This document shows, piece by piece, positions 4,983 to 11,996 of a stretch of 35,359 bases of DNA. The stretch comes from RUG11237 sp045119215 (GTDB lineage Bacteria; Bacillota; Clostridia; Lachnospirales; Lachnospiraceae): NCBI GenBank assembly GCA_045119215.1, contig JBGVDD010000193.1:1-35359 (forward strand), read 5' to 3'. Both the position numbers and the translations under genes were made by a program. The notes beneath the pieces were generated by a model that made no database searches, was not told where the DNA came from, and worked only from the letters and a program-made list of their open reading frames with translations. Within the stretch, counting starts at the first letter, position 1; each line of letters begins with the position of its first letter.

Positions 4983-7832
4983 ATGGTGAAAGCATATTTA
5001 CATGGAAGTTCCATGTTGTATTATACTCCTGTGGAAAAAAAGCAAATTCGGTGGGATACCAAAGATGCCTGGTGCTCAGCACTGGAACTTGCCTGTAAGG
5101 AATGGGACGTGGCAGAAAAAGAAAACAAATGTTTACTGGTGGATTTGTCCTATACTATTTCTGCACCCGTAGCCTATTATGAAGGAAAATATTATACCGT
5201 TAATGCGAAAAATAAAGACCGAAGGGAAGTAAAGGAAAAGCAGGGAGAATTTTCTTTTTTAAATGATATAGCAGGTGAAGAAGATTTTGAAGAGAAGTTT
5301 AACACAGTAAAATCTGCATTTGATCAGTATATCAAAAAAGTAAAAGAAAAATTTGAACAGGTGATTCTGGTACGTATTCAGTGTCCAAAACGAAGTATTA
5401 CCAAATTTTTCGTACAAAATTATCAGCCGTTACATCGTGATAAATTTAATATGATGATTCGAAAAGTGGAAGACTATTTTATAGAAAAAGTCTCTCCTAT
5501 TGTGGTAGATATCAGTAATCAGTATTATTTTGACGTGGTGGGAAAAAAACACGGAGTATACACGTCTTATGAGCAGAATTTTTATTTGGATATGTCACAG
5601 GTTTTACATAGAATTTTAGTGAAAAAAGAAGATTGCAGACTGTATAGAGGAAATTACAAATATGTAATCAAACGGTATTTGAAATATTATGACATAGCAA
5701 AGGAGAGAAATGAGGAGTATTTGCTTATGGGTAAGGAACTGCCTATTGAGCGGCTGATTCGTGCCATGAACAAGGAAATGGTACAAAAATATGCTTTTGA
5801 ACTGGCTTTTGTTACCAATAGGGGATTGTCCCGGTACCATGAGATTTTACAGCAGGAAGAATTACTTCCGGCTTTTGTAAAGTTTGTCCGTTCTTTTTGT
5901 GCCGTCATTGAACATCCGGAGGATGAGATACCAAAGGATATTGAAGATATGCTTGGTATTGGCATGGGATTAGAATTGGAAATTTTGGCTCAAACAAGGA
6001 ATTACTATGTGGAGCAGAGACTTTTACCATTAAAGTATATTAACCTTACAAATCTAAAGGAATTTTATTTTGCCATGAAGCTGGCAAAACAGGGAAAATA
6101 TATCCAGGCTATAGGCTATGTGAATGAAGCTATTGCTTTGTTGGGAAAAAGACCAAGAAAGTACAAGGCAAAATCCAATTGCAGGGAAGAACTGGGAAAT
6201 GCTCTGGCATTTTATGCAAATAACAGTGAGCCTATTGGAATTGATTTCTTTGGAAAATATATCAGTACTTTGCTGTACCCACGCCAAAACAGCAAGTATG
6301 AACTGGTGAGAAAGATTATAGATGTAGAACCTTGGGAAGAAGGCAGGGAAGAGGCCTTTGAACGGATGAGAAAATCTACTGCCCAGTGGATAGTGGTGGA
6401 TATATATAGCGTTATTGCCCAGTCTGCTTTGTCTGAAGAAGAGATTAAGAGGGCCTTGGACGTAATGATAAGCTTCTTAACAGAGCGTTATGGAAGTAAT
6501 ATTATTTTTCATAAACTCCAGATAAAGACAGAATATACAGATTTACAGGGAGATGTACAGACATTTTGGGCCGTAGAAAAATTAAAGGCAGACAACGAAA
6601 AATTACAAAAATACCAACAGTATTTCACACAGCACTGTAACTGTCATGTGATAGATCTTTGTGGAGAGCATAAGTTAAATCAACATACTTATGTGATGAA
6701 TGAGGGAATTAATTATGATGGGAATTATTTTTCACAGGCAAGAGAAGTGTTAAAGGATATCGTGGAAAAAAACGAAGAAATCCTAAAATATGAAAATTTT
6801 GTAAATGCATATGTAAATATGAACCTGGGGGATGATTTATTTTTGGCAATCCTTGCCAAACGTTATCCTGACAGGAGATTTACCGTATTAGCTAAAAATA
6901 AGTATGTTGCCAAAGGTCTGGAAAAGTATCCTAACCTTGAGACCATAACAGACATTTCATTAGGACAGATAAAGAAGATAAAAAACAATATCTTTATTGG
7001 CGGTTCTGTTTTCTTGCAAAACAGATTTTGGAAATTAAAGCTGGAAGAGAGAAGAAGGCTGATAAAGAAAAGTAGTAAAAATTATATTCTGGGAGCAAAT
7101 TTTGGACCCTACACAGAAAATGAATTTGTTGACTGTTACCGCGAACTCTATAAACAGTGTGATGATGTGGTATTTCGTGATACCTACTCTGCTGATTTAT
7201 TTTCGGATATTGCAAAAGTGAGGGTTGCAGGTGATATTGTCTTCTCCCAGTATCAGGAATTGTCTCGGTATGCCAACAAGGATGGCAAAGGCGTGGTGAT
7301 TTCAGTAATAAAATTGGAGAACAGGGACGAATTAAGTGAAAATGCAGAAAGGTATTATGATGAAATAGCACAGGTAGCCAGGGAGTTTATGGATTCAGGA
7401 GAAGAGGTTACCCTTATGAGTTTTTGTGACAATGAAGGAGATGGACAGGCGATGGATGCTGTCTTAAACTGTTTAGGAGATTCAGGATACAAGGAGCGGA
7501 TAAAGCTGTATCACTATGACGGGGATTTGGAAGAATCTTTGGAGGTTCTGGGTAATTCTAAATATATTGTGGCAAGTCGTTTTCATGCAATTGTACTGGG
7601 ATTATTATTAGAAAAAATAGTGTATCCGTTACTTTATTCGGATAAAAGTCTGCATATGTTGAATGACATAGGATTTCAAGGTGCCTATGCAGATATCCGT
7701 AAAATGAGAAGAATAAGTATGGGAGATGTAAAAGGCAATGGAACCAGGCAGCTGCTTGAAAGAAAAGAAAAATTGATGACGGTGTCGGCAGATGCCCAAA
7801 AACAGTTTATGATATTAGATAAAATACTATAG
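4983..7832 (+). CDS. Large multidomain protein with C-terminal polysaccharide pyruvyl transferase domain
   Basis: This protein has 949 residues. Residues about 610-900 match the polysaccharide pyruvyl transferase family (PF04230 type): NLGDDLF at 614-620, the GGS turn at 673-675, GANFGPY at 704-710 and SRFHAIVLGL at 865-874. These enzymes move pyruvate from phosphoenolpyruvate onto a sugar as a ketal. The first 600 residues are harder to place. Residues 1-190 (HGSSMLYY, LLVDLSYTISAPVAYY) and 465-595 (WIVVDIYSVIAQ, then INYDGNYFSQA) look like two SGNH-hydrolase-like or DUF6270-like modules; a helical stretch lies between them. There are no signal peptide or membrane helices, so it should be cytoplasmic. 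The ribosome site is GAGGGAAG. The C-terminal call is firm; the N-terminal one is tentative. Confidence 0.75.
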   Translation: MVKAYLHGSSMLYYTPVEKKQIRWDTKDAWCSALELACKEWDVAEKENKCLLVDLSYTISAPVAYYEGKYYTVNAKNKDRREVKEKQGEFSFLNDIAGEEDFEEKFNTVKSAFDQYIKKVKEKFEQVILVRIQCPKRSITKFFVQNYQPLHRDKFNMMIRKVEDYFIEKVSPIVVDISNQYYFDVVGKKHGVYTSYEQNFYLDMSQVLHRILVKKEDCRLYRGNYKYVIKRYLKYYDIAKERNEEYLLMGKELPIERLIRAMNKEMVQKYAFELAFVTNRGLSRYHEILQQEELLPAFVKFVRSFCAVIEHPEDEIPKDIEDMLGIGMGLELEILAQTRNYYVEQRLLPLKYINLTNLKEFYFAMKLAKQGKYIQAIGYVNEAIALLGKRPRKYKAKSNCREELGNALAFYANNSEPIGIDFFGKYISTLLYPRQNSKYELVRKIIDVEPWEEGREEAFERMRKSTAQWIVVDIYSVIAQSALSEEEIKRALDVMISFLTERYGSNIIFHKLQIKTEYTDLQGDVQTFWAVEKLKADNEKLQKYQQYFTQHCNCHVIDLCGEHKLNQHTYVMNEGINYDGNYFSQAREVLKDIVEKNEEILKYENFVNAYVNMNLGDDLFLAILAKRYPDRRFTVLAKNKYVAKGLEKYPNLETITDISLGQIKKIKNNIFIGGSVFLQNRFWKLKLEERRRLIKKSSKNYILGANFGPYTENEFVDCYRELYKQCDDVVFRDTYSADLFSDIAKVRVAGDIVFSQYQELSRYANKDGKGVVISVIKLENRDELSENAERYYDEIAQVAREFMDSGEEVTLMSFCDNEGDGQAMDAVLNCLGDSGYKERIKLYHYDGDLEESLEVLGNSKYIVASRFHAIVLGLLLEKIVYPLLYSDKSLHMLNDIGFQGAYADIRKMRRISMGDVKGNGTRQLLERKEKLMTVSADAQKQFMILDKIL

Positions 7833-7839
7833 TTCAGAG

Positions 7840-7868
7840 TTTACACAACTTTTGTTTTGTGATAGACT
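7840..7868 (+). promoter_or_regulatory. Promoter ahead of the cdaA-linked membrane genes
   Basis: TTTACA at 7840-7845 and TAGACT at 7863-7868 are separated by 17 bases in the gap after the pyruvyl-transferase gene. A start near 7875 would leave a leader of roughly 25 bases before the ATG at 7901. Confidence 0.5.
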
Positions 7869-7900
7869 AGGTAGTGAATGAAAAAAAAGTGAGGCAATTT

Positions 7901-8299
7901 ATGATAAATGAGGATAAAGTCAAGTTGATGACAAAACTTGCTACATACGAAAAAAAAGAAGGAAAGGAAAGTCTTCCAATCGTACAGTATTATCAAGAGG
8001 ATTATATTGTATATCATGTGTTGAAAACTGTTGTTTCGGCTACATTAGCTTATGTATTAATTTTAGTTGCAGGCTGTGTGGCAAACAGTCAGTATTTGCT
8101 TGAAAATATTCATAAAATGAGTATTGGACAAATTGGTGGAAGAGTTTTCATTGGTTATGTAATCATGCTGGCAATTTATATTACTGCGAGTTTGATTTTT
8201 TATATTCGAAAATACGAAAATGCCAGAGAGAGTGCCAAGCGGTATCTCCACTGGTTGAAACAGCTTAATAACTATTATAAAGAGCAGGAAGAAGAATAG
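7901..8299 (+). CDS. Small two-helix membrane protein, unrecognised
   Basis: A 132-residue protein. I chose ATG 7901 because GTGAGG lies six bases upstream; an in-frame GTG at 7874 lacks a ribosome site. Residues 1-38 are charged and cytoplasmic-looking (MINEDKVKLMTKLATYEK). Two membrane helices lie at about 40-60 and 82-101, and a charged amphipathic tail follows (ARESAKRYLHWLKQLNNYYK). I do not recognise a named family. It is followed 57 bases later by a polytopic membrane protein and then by cdaA-cdaR. The pairing suggests a two-part membrane complex; any link to c-di-AMP or wall synthesis is inferred from position only. Confidence 0.75.
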   Translation: MINEDKVKLMTKLATYEKKEGKESLPIVQYYQEDYIVYHVLKTVVSATLAYVLILVAGCVANSQYLLENIHKMSIGQIGGRVFIGYVIMLAIYITASLIFYIRKYENARESAKRYLHWLKQLNNYYKEQEEE

Positions 8300-8356
8300 T
8301 TGTAATTGAAATATATAGATTACAAAACAAAAAACAGAAAATTGGGAGGAAGCGAG

Positions 8357-9301
8357 ATGTCCAGTCTGCTTGAAGCGAGGGAAATAATAAAAAATTTTTA
8401 TACTAGAAATCAAATGTATATAGAGCCAGTGTTAAAATTTTTGTTGGCTATTACAATGATTTTTTTATTAAATAATAAAATTGGATATATGTCCGTTTTA
8501 GTAAATCCCGTAGTAATATTTGTAGCAGCACTAATTTGTGCGGTTTTGCCTATGAATGTAACTGTGGTTATAGGTGCTATTTACATGTTGGGAAATGGGT
8601 TTGCACTGTCTTTGGAAGTGGCGATTGTAACTTTGGTTATGCTGTTGCTTATGTTCTTACTATACTACAGATTTTCACCTAAAGATGCGTGTGTTATTCT
8701 TTTGGTACCAGTGGCGTGTGCTTTTCATATACCGTATCTTGCACCATTGTTAATAGGATTAATGGCAGGACCGGTGTCTATGATACCAATGTCTTTTGGT
8801 ATTATAATATATTATTTTATAAAATTTGTAGGAGGAAATTCAGGGGTACTTGCCTCCACTGCAGATACAGATATGTTTTCTAAAATCAGTTTAATTTTGG
8901 AAAAAGTTTTCTCTGATAGAGAAATGATTTTGATTTTAGTTGCTTTTATGGCTACTGTGGTGGTTACTTATATGGTTCGCAGATTAAATATTGACCATGC
9001 GTGGACTATGGCAAGTGTGATTGGTAGTCTTACAATGCTTTTGATTATGTTGCTGGGTCAGTTTATGTTGAATACAGATAAGTCCTTGGGAGGCATGATT
9101 ACCTCTATGGTGATATCATTTGTAATAGCGATGATAATGCAATTATTTGCATTTTGTCTGGATTACACCAGAACAGAGTATGTGCAGTTTGAAGATGATG
9201 AATATTATTATTATGTAAAAGCTGTACCTAAGATGAATGTAAGCGTTACAGAGAAAAAAGTGAAAAATATTACTTCACAAAAGAAGTTTTATGAAGAATA
9301 A
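8357..9301 (+). CDS. Polytopic membrane protein upstream of cdaA, unrecognised
   Basis: A 314-residue protein from ATG 8357, which follows GGGAGGA (8344-8350) by six bases; the longer frame from TTG 8306 has no ribosome site. Seven to nine hydrophobic segments span residues 24-270 (LKFLLAITMIFLL, VVIFVAALICAVL, ILILVAFMATVVV and others). The cytoplasmic tail is unusual: tyrosine- and acid-rich (EYVQFEDDEYYYYVKAVPK at 274-292), then lysine-rich. I cannot assign a family or substrate. It could be a transporter-like or scaffolding protein working with the small protein before it. Its stop codon lies inside the -10 box of the candidate cdaA promoter. Confidence 0.75.
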   Translation: MSSLLEAREIIKNFYTRNQMYIEPVLKFLLAITMIFLLNNKIGYMSVLVNPVVIFVAALICAVLPMNVTVVIGAIYMLGNGFALSLEVAIVTLVMLLLMFLLYYRFSPKDACVILLVPVACAFHIPYLAPLLIGLMAGPVSMIPMSFGIIIYYFIKFVGGNSGVLASTADTDMFSKISLILEKVFSDREMILILVAFMATVVVTYMVRRLNIDHAWTMASVIGSLTMLLIMLLGQFMLNTDKSLGGMITSMVISFVIAMIMQLFAFCLDYTRTEYVQFEDDEYYYYVKAVPKMNVSVTEKKVKNITSQKKFYEE

Positions 9302-9302
9302 T
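9274..9302 (+). promoter_or_regulatory. Candidate promoter of cdaA-cdaR
   Basis: TTCACA at 9274-9279 and AATAAT at 9297-9302, with 17 bases between, overlap the 3' end of the preceding gene. The shared 18-base sequence begins two bases after the -10 box. An alternative promoter uses TTGTAC inside the 18-mer (9309-9314) as -35 and AATAAT at 9332-9337 as -10, also with 17-base spacing. Confidence 0.4.
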
Positions 9303-9303
9303 A

Positions 9304-9321
9304 GTTATTGTACAGACGCAA
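9304..9321 (+). repeat. 18-base repeat, copy 1 (GTTATTGTACAGACGCAA)
   Basis: Identical to 21520-21537. It lies in the leader of cdaA, 56 bases before the GTG start, right behind a promoter-like pair. It contains the 6-base palindrome TGTACA. Confidence 0.7.
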
Positions 9322-9377
9322 TAATAAGGGAATAATGTAGTCAGGGGTTTCATGAAAACATAAAAAGGAGTGGCATA

Positions 9378-10268
9378 GTGGAACTGTTAAGAAAATTTTA
9401 CGAAAACAATTTAAACTTTTTGGCAATTCCCAGTATCACGCCTACGGATATTGTGGAGATTGCAATTATTGCATTTTTTATTTACCAGATTCTTGTGTGG
9501 GTGAAAAATTCCAAAGCATGGTTTTTAGTAAAAGGGATTGCAGTAATTCTCGTCTTTGTGGCCATTGCTGTGGTAACGGAGATGCATACCATTCTCTATA
9601 TTTTTAAAAGTGTACTTAGTATTGCTGTAGTTGCGGTTGTTATTGTATTTCAACCAGAACTGAGACGGGCATTAGAACAGTTGGGTAGAAAAAACTATTT
9701 GTCTGCAATTTTTTCTTTTGATACGGGAAAATCTGCTACGGAAAGGTTCTCAGACAAGACAGTGAATGAAATTGTAAAAGCCAGTTATGACATGGCCAAG
9801 GTAAAGACCGGAGCTTTGATAGTAATTGAAAGGGAGCTTTCTCTTGCAGAGTATGAGAGAACGGGAATTGAAGTGGATGCTTTAGTGAGCAATCAACTTT
9901 TAATCAATATCTTTGAACATAACACACCACTTCATGATGGAGCTGTGTTGATTCGGGGAAATAGAATTGTATCTGCAACTTGTTATCTTCCATTATCCGA
10001 CAATATGGAATTAAGTAAAGAATTAGGTACCAGACATCGAGCTGGAGTTGGAATATCGGAAAATACAGATTCCTTTACTATTATTGTTTCAGAGGAAACA
10101 GGTCGTGTCTCTGTAGCAAGTGCAGGTAAATTGTATGTGAATTTGGAGCCGGATGAATTAAGAGGCATGTTGACGAAGGCTCAGGATAAGATATACGAGG
10201 ACAAGAGATTCAAAATAAAATTAAGGAAGGGAAGGTCGAAGAACCATGAAAAGATGGGCAACTCATAA
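9378..10268 (+). CDS. cdaA: Membrane-anchored diadenylate cyclase CdaA (DacA)
   Basis: The 296-residue enzyme condenses two ATP into cyclic di-AMP, the messenger controlling potassium uptake, turgor and wall homeostasis in Firmicutes. Three N-terminal membrane helices span about residues 22-42, 48-66 and 71-91. The DAC domain follows, with the catalytic DGA at 187-189 (LHDGAVLI) and the ATP-binding GTRHR at 217-221. Length and layout match CdaA. Translation starts at GTG 9378, seven bases after AAAAAGGAG. It overlaps cdaR by 23 bases, so the two are translationally coupled. In many Firmicutes glmM follows cdaR; here an HPr gene follows instead. The leader carries the 18-base repeat shared with the glycan cluster. 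Confidence 0.96.
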   Translation: MELLRKFYENNLNFLAIPSITPTDIVEIAIIAFFIYQILVWVKNSKAWFLVKGIAVILVFVAIAVVTEMHTILYIFKSVLSIAVVAVVIVFQPELRRALEQLGRKNYLSAIFSFDTGKSATERFSDKTVNEIVKASYDMAKVKTGALIVIERELSLAEYERTGIEVDALVSNQLLINIFEHNTPLHDGAVLIRGNRIVSATCYLPLSDNMELSKELGTRHRAGVGISENTDSFTIIVSEETGRVSVASAGKLYVNLEPDELRGMLTKAQDKIYEDKRFKIKLRKGRSKNHEKMGNS

Positions 10269-11538
10269 TGTCGCATTAAAACTGGGTTCTATTGCTGTAG
10301 CTGTGCTACTTTGGCTGGTTGTGGTAAATATCGATAACCCGATCATAAGGAAGGAATTTACAAATGTACAGGTGGAATTGACTCACGAAGACGCTATTAC
10401 AGACAAGGAAAAGGTATGTTCTGTAGAAGGGAACAGTGATATTATTACGGTAACAGTGCGTGGACCAAGGAGTGTAGTGGAATCTTTAGCTGCATCGGAT
10501 TTTAAAGCTACTGCTGATTTGAGAGAATTGACAGAGTTTGAATTTGTGCCTATTGAAATTGCGACGTTACGTTATAAAGATAAGCTGAGCAGTGTGGAGA
10601 GCAAGACAAAAAATGTTAAGGTAAATATTGAAAACTTGGCATCGAAACAGTTTGCAATCAAGCCTAGCATTATCGGTACTCCGGCTGTAGGATATGCAGT
10701 TGGCGAGACCTCCCTATCCCAGAATGTTGTAAAAATCAATGGACCTGCTTCGGTTATGTCCACTATTAGCAGGGTAGTGGCAGAAGTGAATGTATCAGAT
10801 ATGTCAACAGATATTAACACACCAATTAATATTACACTTTACGATGGAAATGACAGAGTGGTGGATACTTCAGGCTTAAAGATGTCTGTGGATAGTGTAA
10901 ATGTTACAGTACAAATGTTGCCCACAAAAGAGGTAGTGGTGACGGCGGATACTATGGGAACACCGGCAGACGGTTGTCGTGTAGTGGGGGATGTGGCTAT
11001 AGCTCCTGAGACCGTAGTGATTGCAGGAAAGGAAAATGTACTTTCCAAAATCAATGAAATTAAGATAGACAAGTCAGAAATTGATGTGACTGGAAAAAGT
11101 GAAAGCTTTGAACAGATGGTAGATATTTCAAAATATGCGCCAGATGGCGTAAGTATATGTTCAGATAAAGAAGTGCTGGCAACCATCAATATTGAGCAGC
11201 TGGAATCTAAAGATGTATATGTTCCAGTGAATGGTATTGAAGTTGGTGGTCTGAATGAGAAGTACAAATATGTATATGCAAATTTTGATCCTATTCAGAT
11301 GACTGTATGGGGACAGAAAGAAAAGGCCAATGAAATTAACAATAATGTTATTGTTAGTGTAAAGGCAGATCTTAGTACCATTGAGAATGTGGGAAACTAT
11401 ACAGTGCCGGTAACCGTAGAACTGAAGGATGGGTATCTGGTATTTGATGAGTATACAATTAATATTCATGTATATGAAGGAAATTTGGATTATTCTCAAA
11501 TTGGTATTAGCCAGGATGATACAAAAACAGACAGATAA
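10246..11538 (+). CDS. cdaR: CdaA regulatory protein CdaR (YbbR domains)
   Basis: A 430-residue protein with a short cytoplasmic start, one membrane helix at about residues 9-28 (VALKLGSIAVAVLLWLVVV) and a long extracellular part. The extracellular part is built of YbbR-type beta domains, recognisable by repeated 'V.V.GP..VV..I' strands: VRGPRSVVESL, INGPASVMSTIS, IAGKENVLSKI and VWGQKEKANEI, four in all. CdaR binds CdaA in the membrane and adjusts c-di-AMP output. The start ATG 10246 lies inside cdaA. The length agrees with four-domain CdaR proteins. The 92 bases to the HPr gene contain no clear terminator, so read-through into it is possible. Confidence 0.93.
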   Translation: MKRWATHNVALKLGSIAVAVLLWLVVVNIDNPIIRKEFTNVQVELTHEDAITDKEKVCSVEGNSDIITVTVRGPRSVVESLAASDFKATADLRELTEFEFVPIEIATLRYKDKLSSVESKTKNVKVNIENLASKQFAIKPSIIGTPAVGYAVGETSLSQNVVKINGPASVMSTISRVVAEVNVSDMSTDINTPINITLYDGNDRVVDTSGLKMSVDSVNVTVQMLPTKEVVVTADTMGTPADGCRVVGDVAIAPETVVIAGKENVLSKINEIKIDKSEIDVTGKSESFEQMVDISKYAPDGVSICSDKEVLATINIEQLESKDVYVPVNGIEVGGLNEKYKYVYANFDPIQMTVWGQKEKANEINNNVIVSVKADLSTIENVGNYTVPVTVELKDGYLVFDEYTINIHVYEGNLDYSQIGISQDDTKTDR

Positions 11539-11630
11539 CTGTTAGGGAAGTTTAGATGAATGTACTAGAGAATAATGGTCTGACTGTGGGAAACAATATA
11601 GATTAATTTCAGAAATGGAGGAAATACAAA

Positions 11631-11900
11631 ATGGTGAGTCAAAAAGTTACAGTGAAGAATCCGGCAGGGCTACATTTACGTCCGGCGGGAGTGTTGTGTA
11701 AAGTAGCAATGAAATTTCAGGCGGTCACACAATTTACGTTTCGTGATACAACCGCAAATGCCAAGAGTGTGTTAAGTGTACTTGGTGCCTGTGTGAAGAG
11801 TGGGGATGAAATAGAATTTATATGTGAAGGTGAAGACGAAAAAGAAGCTTTGAACGCATTGGTGGAAGTAGTGGAGACAGGTTTGGGAGAATTTAAATAA
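11631..11900 (+). CDS. ptsH: HPr family phosphocarrier protein
   Basis: The 89-residue protein passes phosphate from enzyme I to the sugar-specific PTS permeases. The active-site His15 sits in NPAGLHLRPAG. The regulatory Ser46 sits in NAKSVLSVLG, so HPr kinase/CcpA control is possible; His15 rules out a Crh-type variant. Length is normal. A strong ribosome site (TGGAGGAAA) precedes ATG 11631. Enzyme I is not adjacent. The gene ends in a clear intrinsic terminator 48 bases after the stop, which separates it from the glycan cluster. Confidence 0.93.
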   Translation: MVSQKVTVKNPAGLHLRPAGVLCKVAMKFQAVTQFTFRDTTANAKSVLSVLGACVKSGDEIEFICEGEDEKEALNALVEVVETGLGEFK

Positions 11901-11947
11901 TTGTGTAAGCCTGGGTCTTGCTGTGGTGAATTGAAGATAACTTAGAG

Positions 11948-11975
11948 AAACAGCTACGCAATGCGTGGCTGTTTT
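11948..11975 (+). terminator. Intrinsic terminator after ptsH, just before the glycan cluster
   Basis: ACAGCTACGC at 11950-11959 pairs with GCGTGGCTGT at 11963-11972 (one G-U pair) around a three-base loop. It extends by AA/TT, and a short T-run follows. It ends only 21 bases before the ATG of the first cluster gene, leaving almost no room for a separate promoter downstream. Confidence 0.75.
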
Positions 11976-11996
11976 GAGTTTATTTATGGAGGCATT

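Noticed and set aside
9303..9377. A c-di-AMP (ydaO-type) riboswitch in the cdaA leader
   Set aside because: The leader is only about 75 bases and lacks the paired helices and conserved core of that class.
11961..11996. A longer DUF2142 protein from the ATG at 11961
   Set aside because: That ATG is inside the loop and stem of the ptsH terminator and has no ribosome site; ATG 11997 follows GGAGG.
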